Source: Emergencia timonensis (GTDB lineage Bacteria > Bacillota > Clostridia > Peptostreptococcales > Anaerovoracaceae). From it: a DNA stretch of 64,000 nt. Shown one piece after another: positions 1 to 7,714 of the stretch. The stretch's first letter is position 1; the number at the start of each line of letters is the position of its first letter. The translations under genes and the position numbers were made by a program. Under the pieces are notes generated by a model, which made no database searches, was not told the origin of the DNA, and saw only the letters and a program-made list of their open reading frames with translations. The DNA lies in the NCBI RefSeq assembly GCF_900086585.1, contig NZ_FLKM01000008.1, positions 186,001-250,000 on the forward strand. Direction: 5' to 3'.

Positions 1-296
1 GGGACTTTAGGAATGTGCAGCGAGGGAAAATACTTACGAATCGGATCTGACAAATCCAGCTTTCCCTCTATATGGAGAAGGCAGCAGGCAAGCGCTGTCA
101 GGGACTTGCTCATGGAAGCGATGCCAAACATGGTATCCTGATCTGCCGGCTTTTCATTTTCTATATCTCTGTATCCAAAGCCTCTCTCAAAGAGAATCCC
201 TTCGGGACCGCGAATAGAGATGGCCATGCCCGGATATCCCTTTTGCTGAAACAAGTTTTCTATATAATCTTGAAAATATCCGTCGTCTCTCGTCAT
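1..296 (-). CDS. Serine hydrolase, class C beta-lactamase family (partial, N-terminus only)
   Basis: Reading the minus strand from the ATG at 296 gives an open frame of 98 codons that runs off the left edge. It contains the SxxK catalytic motif of the beta-lactamase / D-alanyl-D-alanine-peptidase fold as S-M-S-K at residues 61-64, in the usual context of a G-x-A-S-M-S-K-S stretch preceded by an FGYRD-like strand (40-44). Such proteins are esterases, D-aminopeptidases or penicillin-binding-like hydrolases. There is no signal peptide, so a cytoplasmic enzyme is likely. An SD (AAGGGAG) sits about 8 bases before the start. The substrate cannot be told from the fragment; D-peptide hydrolysis would fit the neighbourhood. 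Confidence 0.8.
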   Translation of the reverse strand, partial: MTRDDGYFQDYIENLFQQKGYPGMAISIRGPEGILFERGFGYRDIENEKPADQDTMFGIASMSKSLTALACCLLHIEGKLDLSDPIRKYFPSLHIPKV

Positions 297-455
297 GTTC
301 TCACTCCCTTTAGTCGTTTTTTAAATAATCCGAATATTCATATATAAATATCGCAAAGTTTATGCCAATTGTTTGGAAGCCTAAATTCTAACATCTGTAC
401 GGTTCGAGTCCGGAAAATATTATGACGAATATATAATAAATCCTATTTCGCCCTA

Positions 456-770
456 TTAATTACATAAGAAGCGTGGAAATGAAGGAATCAAGCGGTTAAG
501 TCTGCCAAATCAAGATTTGGGGACTTTTCCCATGAGACCTGCCAGCGATTTACTTAAAGTAAATCGGGCTAGGCTTCAAGATTCCTATTTCCACATGTCG
601 CCCGCAAGGGGCGACCCTTCGCAAGGTACGTTCTTTGCCTTTTCGTCCCAGCTTTAGCTGGCTCGAGCGAAACGGACAGCGAAAGGCGCGTTAGCGACTG
701 GAGGCGTGAGCGGAGCGAACGATGAAACATACGGAAATACGTCCTTTGGACGATATTTCCTATGAATTAA
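456..770. repeat. Non-coding palindromic element (copy A), MITE-like
   Basis: The interval is bounded by imperfect terminal inverted repeats: TTAATTACATAAGAA at 456-470 and TTCCTATGAATTAA at 757-770. Inside is no credible ORF but many hairpins: a long arm pair 473-490/577-593, a GCAA-loop hairpin near 598-616, CCAGC-TTTA-GCTGG near 649-662, and a terminal hairpin 728-765. The inner part is richer in G+C than the flanks. Its right end resembles that of the copies at 36396 and 41168. It abuts the terminator of the racemase operon. It may be a miniature mobile element or an RNA gene. Confidence 0.5.
473..593 (+). ncRNA. Predicted structured RNA (three-way junction), strand uncertain
   Basis: The arms GTGGAAAT-GAAGGAATC (473-490) and GATTCCTATTTCCAC (579-593) form a closing stem around two nested hairpins: AAGTC/GACTT enclosing CCAAAT/ATTTGG (about 500-526), and GCC-AGC/GCT-AGGC enclosing a GATTTACT/AGTAAATC stem (about 541-576). 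This is a clear three-way junction by eye. I compared it with the riboswitch, 6S, SRP and RNase P patterns I remember and recognise none. It could simply be part of the palindromic element in which it lies. Confidence 0.35.
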
Positions 771-800
771 AAAAGACGGCTGCTTTTAACATAACCGTCT
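765..800 (-). terminator. Rho-independent terminator of the ldcA-dppA-racD operon
   Basis: On the minus strand AGACGG pairs with CCGTCT and a run of six T follows, six bases downstream of the racemase stop codon. The T-run merges with the edge of palindromic element A. Confidence 0.75.
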
Positions 801-806
801 ACTTCT

Positions 807-1520
807 TTATTTGATAAATTCTGCCCTCAACTTTTTGCCACTGAATTCAATGATTCTTGCTGCTAAAATCCGCATGGGATCTACGTAAAATTCGTCCAGG
901 CCGCAGTCTGCTTTTATGACAGATAATTCAGTGCACCCCAAAATAGCTTTGTCACATCCAGCCACTTTGACGGACTTTTCGATCTGCTTCCAAGCTAGTG
1001 GGTCCCATGATCTGCCCTTTTTTATTCTGTCATAGATTTGATACATGACGAGAGCCTGTGTCTCTTTTTCTGGCGTATAAGGCGTCAGCCCCGCTTCCAT
1101 CATGTATTTCTGGTAAAGTCCTGTTTGAACGGTTCCATCGGTAGCCAATATGGCGGCCTTTCCTGACGGGCATTCCTTCGCAATGGTCTTAACTGTTTCT
1201 CTGATCATGTGTATGAGAGGTACGTGAATTTCCTCTGCAATCATGTCGCCAAAGAAGTGGGCCGTGTTGCACGTAATACCAATAGCCTGACATCCACAGT
1301 CCTCTAAAGCCTTCGCATCAGAGAGCATTTTATCGTGAACTGCTTTATACTCCCCGCTTTGGATTGCGCTGGTGCGATCTGGCATGGAAGGATCACTATA
1401 AATAATCATGTTGACGTGATCCTGGTCGCATTGTGCATCGGTCATCTCTGTGACCATTTTATAAAAAAGCTGGCTTGCCATGGGACCCATGCCTCCGATC
1501 AAGCCGATTTTTCTGTCCAT
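807..1520 (-). CDS. racD: Aspartate/glutamate racemase family protein
   Basis: A 237-residue cofactor-independent amino-acid racemase, about the family length. It has the N-terminal GLIGGMGP motif (6-13) of aspartate racemases and the two catalytic cysteines in CNTAH (C84) and GCTELS (C196). It should interconvert L- and D-aspartate or glutamate in the cytoplasm. It is the last gene of a three-gene operon after an LD-carboxypeptidase and a D-aminopeptidase (12-base gap, SD AAGGAGG), so it probably converts released D-Asp/D-Glu to the L-form for catabolism. A role in supplying D-Glu for wall synthesis is less likely given the sigma-54 promoter. Aspartate versus glutamate preference is uncertain. 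Confidence 0.88.
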   Translation of the reverse strand: MDRKIGLIGGMGPMASQLFYKMVTEMTDAQCDQDHVNMIIYSDPSMPDRTSAIQSGEYKAVHDKMLSDAKALEDCGCQAIGITCNTAHFFGDMIAEEIHVPLIHMIRETVKTIAKECPSGKAAILATDGTVQTGLYQKYMMEAGLTPYTPEKETQALVMYQIYDRIKKGRSWDPLAWKQIEKSVKVAGCDKAILGCTELSVIKADCGLDEFYVDPMRILAARIIEFSGKKLRAEFIK

Positions 1521-1532
1521 TCCTCCGCCTCC

Positions 1533-2327
1533 TTACAGCATGAACATTCTAGCCGTCATCATCTCCTGGATATCTGCCGCCGTATATTTTACCGTGTGTC
1601 CATCCAGGCGCACAGCTTTGGGATAATAGGACGCACGCAGAGCATTTGCAAATTCCTTGTAATTGATTTCCAACTCAAACTGTTCCGGCATCTGAATGCG
1701 GCAGGCCTGTAACTTTTTCAGCCCCTTCTCTGCGCCTGCTCGAATCTCTCTGCAGGCTGCATCGGGATTCATGTTGAAGGTAGCTTCACCCCACCCCCAT
1801 TTGACACCGCAGGTTTCTATCTCCGGCACCAATTCTTTGGCGTGGCTGCAAAGCTGTTCATCGCCGCTGATAAAAACCACCGGGACGCCATAGTGGGCAG
1901 CCACATATGCATTCATATCAAACTCTGCCGCCGTTCTCTCATTTATTTTAACGAAGTTGTTACCTCCGTTCATGGTGTGAGCCAACGGATTTCCATCAAA
2001 GCCTGCACCGCTGTGATAGCCGATAAAAATAACCGCGTCAAAGCTCTCATCGATACCCGCCATCATAGATTCCGGCGTACAGGTCCACCCTCTAATCAAC
2101 GTGACTTGATCCGGCAGTTCATCACCATTGATATTTCTGGCAGAATCATGGGCGTCTTTCACATAAATCTGCTCTGCGCCACAGGCCAGAGCAGCTTCAC
2201 AGGCGCTGACAACTTCTCTAGTCATCTGCCATGCTGCTTTCTTGTGCTCCTCTTCCCCTAATATAGTCTCCTTCCAAGAAGTGACCCCTGTAACCCCTTC
2301 AATATCCGCACTGATATATACTTTCAT
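1533..2327 (-). CDS. dppA: M55 family D-aminopeptidase (DppA-like)
   Basis: A 264-residue member of peptidase family M55, whose characterised member, Bacillus DppA, is a zinc D-aminopeptidase acting on D-Ala-D-Ala and related peptides. The N-terminal S-A-D-I-E-G signature (6-11) supplies metal ligands D8 and E10, and a GYHS motif follows in mid-protein. The open frame could extend 22 codons upstream, but the ATG at 2327 has a perfect GGAGG eight bases before it and gives the family N-terminus. It lies 14 bases after the LD-carboxypeptidase gene. A paralogue is encoded at 40210-41007. Confidence 0.92.
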   Translation of the reverse strand: MKVYISADIEGVTGVTSWKETILGEEEHKKAAWQMTREVVSACEAALACGAEQIYVKDAHDSARNINGDELPDQVTLIRGWTCTPESMMAGIDESFDAVIFIGYHSGAGFDGNPLAHTMNGGNNFVKINERTAAEFDMNAYVAAHYGVPVVFISGDEQLCSHAKELVPEIETCGVKWGWGEATFNMNPDAACREIRAGAEKGLKKLQACRIQMPEQFELEINYKEFANALRASYYPKAVRLDGHTVKYTAADIQEMMTARMFML

Positions 2328-2341
2328 AAAACACCTCCAAG

Positions 2342-3259
2342 TTATCGTACAACAGAAAAAAGGATAGATCGCTTGCCAGTATCCATCGTACACTCCGCTC
2401 CCATAGGCAGCGTAATCATCGGAAAATCGTGACCTGACTGTACATTGTACATGACAGGGATATCCAGACCTTCAGTCGCTTCCAGCACAACGTCGATAAT
2501 CGTGTACGCCTCCTCATCTGTATCACAGCGGGCAAACTGGCCCAGCAGAATACCTGACGTTTCCTTCAGCTTGCCTGCATTGCGCAGTTGATAGATATGT
2601 CTGTCCAGGTTGCCGATGTGCTCCCCGATTTCCTCAATGAACAAGATTTTTCCTGCAGTGTCCATCTCATAGGACGTGCCGAGAGATGCGCACAGCACGG
2701 TCAGATTTCCGCCTGTCAAAACGCCCTTTGCCCTTCCCTCTCTGCCGATGCCTAAAGCAAATCCTTTCGGCGCTTTATAAGGATATTCTTCCTCGGCTGT
2801 CAATGCTGCGAAGAACGCATCTTTGCTGGCCTCATCGAATTGTTCCACCATGTTTGACGATACCATGGGACCGTGGAAGGTCACTAAATCACACTCTTGG
2901 TTGAACAGTAAATGCAGACTCGTCACATCACTGTAACCGACAAAAATCTTTTTGTTTTCTCTTATCGTCTCCAAATCTATGTAGTCCAAAATGCGATTTC
3001 CGCCGTCACCTCCGCGAATGCAGAAGATGGCCTCTACCTCCTTGTCAGCAAACATTTTGTTAATCCAGTCGGCTCGGCACTCTTCGTCTCCCGCCATGTA
3101 GCCGCCTTTTGATACCGCCAAATTATCAGCCATAATAACCTTAAAGCCCATGGCCTCAAGAACCGCTCTGCACTGCATTACTCTTTCTGAAGAGACCGGC
3201 GAACTAGGGGCAGCTAGGCCGATGATTGCTCCTTCTCTTAACTTTTTTGGATATTTCAT
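2342..3259 (-). CDS. ldcA: S66 family LD-carboxypeptidase (LdcA-like)
   Basis: A 305-residue S66 serine peptidase. Family knowledge places the catalytic triad at the Ser of GYSD (S110), a Glu in the IEEIGEH stretch (209-210) and His in SGHDFP (H277); all are present. LdcA enzymes cleave the terminal D-Ala from murein tetrapeptides; the MccF branch of the family hydrolyses peptide-nucleotide antibiotics, which cannot be excluded. No signal peptide, so cytoplasmic. I chose the ATG at 3259 (GAGGTGAT seven bases upstream) over two GTG codons just before it. First gene of the sigma-54-driven operon with dppA and racD. Confidence 0.9.
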   Translation of the reverse strand: MKYPKKLREGAIIGLAAPSSPVSSERVMQCRAVLEAMGFKVIMADNLAVSKGGYMAGDEECRADWINKMFADKEVEAIFCIRGGDGGNRILDYIDLETIRENKKIFVGYSDVTSLHLLFNQECDLVTFHGPMVSSNMVEQFDEASKDAFFAALTAEEEYPYKAPKGFALGIGREGRAKGVLTGGNLTVLCASLGTSYEMDTAGKILFIEEIGEHIGNLDRHIYQLRNAGKLKETSGILLGQFARCDTDEEAYTIIDVVLEATEGLDIPVMYNVQSGHDFPMITLPMGAECTMDTGKRSILFSVVR

Positions 3260-3390
3260 CACTATCACCTCGTTTCAATTCGAACCACATAATATTGACG
3301 ATCATTGTCGCCATAAGATGAGTTTTATGATATCGTACCTCCAAAAACACACAAATATAACGTCGATTACTGGGTTGCACAAATCACTAA

Positions 3391-3406
3391 CGCAAGTATT
3401 ATGCCA
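3391..3406 (-). promoter_or_regulatory. Sigma-54 promoter of ldcA-dppA-racD operon
   Basis: The minus strand reads TGGCATAATACTTGCG, matching the TGGCAY-N5-TTGC consensus with the invariant GG and GC ten bases apart. It lies about 130 bases before the ldcA start, and a PrpR-type sigma-54 activator gene diverges from the same region. Confidence 0.82.
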
Positions 3407-3576
3407 TGACTCGAATCAACCTGAAAACAATGACATCTCAGGGTTTCCTAAGATCCAATAAAGAAAACCGCTCGGTGGAAAAAGCAAATAAATTCATTAT
3501 ATCTTGTTTCACCCTGTTTCTTTCACCTTATCAGCCGTCATTTACATCTGTTTCCTCATCTCTGAGAACAGGAGCA

Positions 3577-3606
3577 GACGGCCTGCATTTTCATCCAGGC
3601 CGTCTT
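3577..3606. repeat. Perfect 10-bp inverted repeat, candidate activator-binding site
   Basis: AGACGGCCTG and CAGGCCGTCT flank a 10-base loop, about 170-215 bases upstream of the sigma-54 promoter. That is a usual distance for an enhancer-type site. Neither strand has a T-run after it, which argues against a terminator. Confidence 0.4.
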
Positions 3607-3647
3607 GACTTTGCTAGGGCAGTGAACTTATAGAGCGCAGATGCACG

Positions 3648-3676
3648 TTGTAATTACGCTGATTTTATACTATACT
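3648..3676 (+). promoter_or_regulatory. Sigma-A promoter of the PrpR-type activator gene
   Basis: TTGTAA at 3648-3653, a 17-base spacer, then TATACT at 3671-3676, about 30 bases before the start codon. Confidence 0.65.
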
Positions 3677-3704
3677 GAGTTTATTATGAAGTAAGAGGTA
3701 AACT

Positions 3705-5690
3705 ATGAAACAAGTAACCATTATATATCGTAATTGCAATAATCCCAATGCGATCAACTTTATTAAGAATAATTTAGAAGAAGTTTTTGGAGAGTATATC
3801 GCGTTCAGCAACTGCTACTTATGCGACGTAAAACCAGAAGAAAAGTTAAAGGCGGATGCCTTTTTAGCCCTCGGTGAAGACATCTTTCAGAGAGTCAAAG
3901 AGAGCGGCTACGTAGATGATTTCTCTAAAATCATCAAGATGAACCGCAGTCCAGATCGCATCGCCCTCAACAAGATTTCCGAAATCCCCCTTAATACCAA
4001 TGTCCTCATCGTCAACGACAGCTACGAAAGCTCTCTCGATACGACCTATTCTTTCTATGAGGCGGGCATCGGGCATATCAATATGATTCCTTATGACAGC
4101 GCTTTAGAGCACACCGGCATCTACGACAAAATCGAAATCGCTATCACGCCTGCTGAAGCGCATCTGGTTCCCGTACAGATCAAAGAAATCATCGATATCG
4201 GCTATCGGAAGGTCAGCTTTGATACCATGTTTAAATTGATGAAGATGCTGGACCTGGACATCGGTATTATCAACCGCAACCTGTTCCGCCATATCCATTC
4301 GGTGGTGGAGTCCAACACGGCCTTTCATGCGAATTATGTTTACGGTTATCTGAAAAGCGAAATGCTCAGCCATATGGCAAGCTCCAGCAAAATCGGCATG
4401 ATCCTCGTTGATCAGTTCTTTCAGATCGTATATGCCAATGATAAGGCGATACAGATTTTTCAGGAAGATGATAAAAACAAAATCCAAATAGAAAAATACA
4501 TCGATCCTGCTATCTTGTCCAGCGACGATGCCCAAAATATGCCAATCAACATATTGGATTCCAATTACTACTACGATAGGTTTGCCATCACTCTGATGGA
4601 TGAAATTGCCGGCTATTACATTACGCTGCAAGATGAAGCCGATGTGGCATTGTCCAATAACACGCTGCGTCAGAAAGGATTTTTTGCGAAGCATCAATTT
4701 AGAGACATCATTCATACTTCTGCCGATATGGACAAGGCCATTGACATCGCAAGGCAGATTGCCCTTACAAACCACACGGTTTTAATTCGAGGAGAAAGTG
4801 GGACCGGAAAAGAACTCATGGCGCAATCTATTCACAATGCGTCTTATCGCAATAAGTTTCCCTTTGTCGCTGTCAATTGCGCCGCTCTGCCTGACAATCT
4901 GCTAGAAAGCGAACTCTTCGGCTATGAAGCCGGCGCTTTTACAGGCGCTCATACCAAAGGCAAAGTCGGTCTCTTTGAACAGGCCAACCACGGTACCATC
5001 TTTTTGGACGAAATCGGCGATATCTCACCAAAGCTGCAGTCCCGCCTTCTGCGTACGATACAGGAGCATCAGATTATGCGAGTGGGAAGCGATCGTATGA
5101 TTGAGATCGACGTCAGGTTCATCACCGCTACTAACCGCAATTTGGAGCAGGCGGTCAGAGAAGGCACCTTTAGAAGCGATCTCTTTTTCCGCCTAAACGT
5201 ACTGCCCGTGGTAATCCCGCCTCTGCGTAAAAGGAAGGACGATATACTCGTTCTGCTGCAATACTTTTTGGGCGGTGATTTCAAAAACATCACCGCCCAA
5301 GATCTGACCCTGCTGTCCAAATACGATTGGCCGGGAAATATCAGAGAATTGGAGAATGTAGCCACCTACTACAAAACACTGCTTTCTCTGCCAGAATATA
5401 TTACCGAGCAGAGATTTACAGATGCAGCTTTCACCACTGAAGTAGACATTCAAGAAACTGTCCTGAAACTGATTTACAGCAACACCGCGTTATCTCATGG
5501 AATTGGCAGGTCCAACCTGCTTCAGCAGTTGGAGCAGAAAGGCATCAGCATCAGCGATGGAAAGCTGCGCAACATATTAGATCAAATGCAGACAGCGGGG
5601 CTCATCGAAATTGGTAAAGGTCGGTATGGAACGAGAATCACAGAAAAGGGAAAGTTTCACCTAAATACCCCGCCGACAAACAATTTATAA
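3705..5690 (+). CDS. Sigma-54-dependent transcriptional activator with PrpR N-terminal domain
   Basis: 661 residues. The N-terminal part (about 1-200) resembles the PrpR_N ligand-sensing domain, followed by a PAS-like segment (about 220-310). The AAA+ domain (about 330-560) has Walker A GESGTGKE (363-370), the sigma-54-contacting GAFTGA loop (410-415), Walker B FLDEIGD and an arginine-finger region [10 protein letters not shown]. The C-terminus has no Fis-type helix-turn-helix but a winged-helix-like segment (about 580-655). It should drive the divergent ldcA operon from the sigma-54 promoter at 3391 and possibly the related promoters at 41043 and 62494. The ligand is unknown; a D-amino acid or dipeptide is a reasonable guess. 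SD AGAGGT. Confidence 0.9.
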   Translation: MKQVTIIYRNCNNPNAINFIKNNLEEVFGEYIAFSNCYLCDVKPEEKLKADAFLALGEDIFQRVKESGYVDDFSKIIKMNRSPDRIALNKISEIPLNTNVLIVNDSYESSLDTTYSFYEAGIGHINMIPYDSALEHTGIYDKIEIAITPAEAHLVPVQIKEIIDIGYRKVSFDTMFKLMKMLDLDIGIINRNLFRHIHSVVESNTAFHANYVYGYLKSEMLSHMASSSKIGMILVDQFFQIVYANDKAIQIFQEDDKNKIQIEKYIDPAILSSDDAQNMPINILDSNYYYDRFAITLMDEIAGYYITLQDEADVALSNNTLRQKGFFAKHQFRDIIHTSADMDKAIDIARQIALTNHTVLIRGESGTGKELMAQSIHNASYRNKFPFVAVNCAALPDNLLESELFGYEAGAFTGAHTKGKVGLFEQANHGTIFLDEIGDISPKLQSRLLRTIQEHQIMRVGSDRMIEIDVRFITATNRNLEQAVREGTFRSDLFFRLNVLPVVIPPLRKRKDDILVLLQYFLGGDFKNITAQDLTLLSKYDWPGNIRELENVATYYKTLLSLPEYITEQRFTDAAFTTEVDIQETVLKLIYSNTALSHGIGRSNLLQQLEQKGISISDGKLRNILDQMQTAGLIEIGKGRYGTRITEKGKFHLNTPPTNNL

Positions 5691-6710
5691 GAATTCCTTT
5701 AGACTGCGTACGACCTTGCCTCGGATTCCTTTCACTGTCTTGGCATGGTAAAGGGAACTGATAACAGCTTCTTCAACCACCTCTGCCGTCGCTTCAAAAA
5801 CCCGATCCAAGGTATCATCATGAAGCATCTTCATAGGCAAAATTTTTGTCTGGCTGTAATGCGGCACAAGATTCCCATTTGAAAAGGCAATGGCAATATC
5901 TCCGCTGCCGTTGCCCAGATAGGAACCCACTCTGACAAGACCTGCCACCGCTCGTTTTGCCGTACGTTTTAGTTGCCGTTCATTCAGAGGCAGGTCTGTA
6001 CCCAGGACAATGACTACGGACCCTCTATCTTTCAATTCGTCGTCTATTCTCCTCGTTGCGATTGACTTGCCTTCAATTTTCAAATTACCCGCCGCTCCAA
6101 AATTAGACATCAACAGGCAGCCGATGGTGTAGTCACGATTGTCAAAAGAGAGGATTCTGGATGCGGAACCGATGCCACCCTTAACCCCCAGGCATCGCAT
6201 GCCTGTTCCAGAACCTACGGCACCTTCTTCAAAGTCTTTTCCTGCACAAGCCAGCGCTGTAAAGACATGTTCTTCTTTGACATGGAGTCCTCTGATGTCG
6301 TTAAGTGTCCCGTCGTTGCATTCCGTTACTACGCAGTTGACCGTGCTGGTTGAAATGCCAATGTCTTCATTGTCGCGCAGCATATATTTAACAGAGGCAT
6401 TGAGAGCCGTACCAACGCTGAGGGTATTGGTCATCAGAATCGGCGCTTCCAAAGTCCCCATCTCTTCTATCTGCACAAGACCTGTACTTTTGCCGAACCC
6501 ATTTATAACCGCCGCTCCTGCCATCACTTTCTCTCTGAATAGATTGCCGCTGTGCGAAAAAATCGCCGTTACACCGGTATGAATGTCTTTCTCGCCGTCT
6601 TCCAATGTAACCTGCCCGACTTTTACTCCAGGCACGTCTGTAATTAAATTTTTCCCTCCCTTGGCAAATTTGTTCTGCAGCTTCACTGCACAATTATCAG
6701 GTAATCCCAT
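5685..6710 (-). CDS. P1 family (S58) aminopeptidase, DmpA/BapA-like
   Basis: 341 residues, close to the family length. DmpA-type enzymes are Ntn-hydrolase-like peptidases that self-cleave before a serine, which becomes the nucleophile; the matching site here is G230-S231 in [14 protein letters not shown]. The conserved GGIGSASR stretch (178-185) is also present. Known members release N-terminal L- or D-Ala and beta-amino acids from small peptides, which fits the D-peptide theme. The start at 6710 has GGAGGAGGAG five bases upstream. Its last codons overlap by six bases the end of the convergent activator gene, so the 3' ends interlock. Confidence 0.9.
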   Translation of the reverse strand: MGLPDNCAVKLQNKFAKGGKNLITDVPGVKVGQVTLEDGEKDIHTGVTAIFSHSGNLFREKVMAGAAVINGFGKSTGLVQIEEMGTLEAPILMTNTLSVGTALNASVKYMLRDNEDIGISTSTVNCVVTECNDGTLNDIRGLHVKEEHVFTALACAGKDFEEGAVGSGTGMRCLGVKGGIGSASRILSFDNRDYTIGCLLMSNFGAAGNLKIEGKSIATRRIDDELKDRGSVVIVLGTDLPLNERQLKRTAKRAVAGLVRVGSYLGNGSGDIAIAFSNGNLVPHYSQTKILPMKMLHDDTLDRVFEATAEVVEEAVISSLYHAKTVKGIRGKVVRSLKEFL

Positions 6711-7300
6711 GTTTACTCCTCCTCCATGAATCATAAGTATATCATAGCAACAACTTCAATTTGTGGCAACACTTAAACAGGTGTCATCTTTTATGGTTTG
6801 GCACACATAAAAAGAACAACGCTAGACCAATAGTCTGCCTTGTTATATAATTAGTTATAATTTGAATTAATGATGAAAATAAGCGAATCGGCATAGAACT
6901 TCAGTAGTTAGAAAAAATTGAAAAGAAAAGGAACTGCCAATAAACTTTAATTTCATAGTGCTTTATTTTGTGTGGGGTTTTGCTTTTTAGTCTGCGATTA
7001 ATTGGGAAAAATTAAAAGTAACGCTAAGGAAAACCGTTGATAAAAGTGTTCTACAAATCGTGCCAATTAGCAGTTCCAAATATAATTTGGCAGTATAACG
7101 ATATGATACCGCCAAAAATAAACAGTTTAGAAATTACAAGAATAATTTATCTGTTCCTGTCAATTATAGTCCTTATCTCCCCCTCTGTCAAATACAAATG
7201 TCAGTTTATGTAGTCATTATGCAAATAATGAGCCTTATGCGCGTATATGGATAATGCAATGCGGCTCTAAATATATTATAGTTTACAAGAGGTGGTAAAA
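6711..7300. other. AT-rich intergenic region with distant inverted repeat
   Basis: No gene is supported in these 590 bases. GGAACTGCCAAT (about 6930) and ATTAGCAGTTCC (about 7065) are near-perfect inverted repeats about 130 bases apart, and CCAAAT-ATA-ATTTGG (about 7077-7091) is a small hairpin beside the second arm. This may be a decayed small mobile element or an RNA. The right end must hold the promoter of the XRE gene. Confidence 0.4.
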
Positions 7301-7675
7301 ATGGTATCTGAAAGAATCAAGGACTTAAGGGAACGTGACGGCTATTCCCAAACAGCATTATCAAAAAAGCTAGGGTTAACAAGATCCTCAATTAACGCCT
7401 GGGAAACCGGCATTAGTGTACCTTCGACACAATATTTGGTAGAGTTATCTCGTTTATTCAAAGTATCAACAGACTATATATTAGGTATGGACACATCAGA
7501 AAGCCTGCTCATAGGCAATCTCACCATTGAACAGAAAAACATACTCAGTGCTTTGGTCGAGCAGTTCGAGAGATATAACAAGTTTACTCAAGCCATGGAC
7601 ATGGACCCTGCTTCTGACACAGAAGAGACACTAGAATTAATGAAAGAATTTAAGAGAACAAAAGCTTCAGAGTAA
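7301..7675 (+). CDS. XRE family HTH transcriptional regulator
   Basis: 124 residues. An N-terminal Cro/C1-type helix-turn-helix (about 3-60) is clear: SQTALSKKLGLTRSSINAWE followed by PSTQYLVELSRLFKVSTDYILG. The acidic C-terminal half (about 70-124) looks helical and has no recognised domain. I prefer the ATG at 7301 (AAGAGGTGG upstream) to the GTG at 7292 that overlaps the SD. It is monocistronic, with its own terminator. Its target is unknown; such short regulators often control themselves. Confidence 0.88.
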   Translation: MVSERIKDLRERDGYSQTALSKKLGLTRSSINAWETGISVPSTQYLVELSRLFKVSTDYILGMDTSESLLIGNLTIEQKNILSALVEQFERYNKFTQAMDMDPASDTEETLELMKEFKRTKASE

Positions 7676-7694
7676 TCTACTCTGAAGCTTTTTT
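7661..7694 (+). terminator. Terminator of the XRE gene, likely bidirectional
   Basis: AAAGCTTCAGAGTA and TACTCTGAAGCTT pair perfectly around a three-base loop and are followed by six T. The stop codon lies inside the hairpin. The opposite orientation also has an A/T run and may end the convergent cobalamin operon. Confidence 0.85.
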
Positions 7695-7714
7695 AGCATA
7701 AGAAAATAAAAACC

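Larger units (their letters stand above)
3260..3704. other. Divergent regulatory region between ldcA operon and sigma-54 activator
   Basis: This 445-base gap contains no gene. It holds the sigma-54 promoter of the ldcA operon (3391-3406), the sigma-A promoter of the activator (3648-3676) and a perfect 10-bp inverted repeat, AGACGGCCTG/CAGGCCGTCT at 3577-3606, with a 10-base loop and no T-run. The last is a candidate enhancer site for the activator or a processed hairpin. Confidence 0.6.

Noticed and set aside
400..415. GGTTCGAGTCC resembling a tRNA T-arm
   Set aside because: The T-stem pairs over only three bases and no acceptor, D or anticodon stem can be drawn around it. At most an ancient tRNA scrap.
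1335..2261. Plus-strand open frames opposite the racemase and D-aminopeptidase genes
   Set aside because: They mirror well-supported minus-strand genes and have no SD or family similarity. The same judgement applies to similar antisense frames throughout the window.
6800..6820. TGGCAC near 6800 as a sigma-54 promoter
   Set aside because: The GC of the -12 element is missing at the required spacing; the same applies to TGGCAC on the minus strand near 7054.
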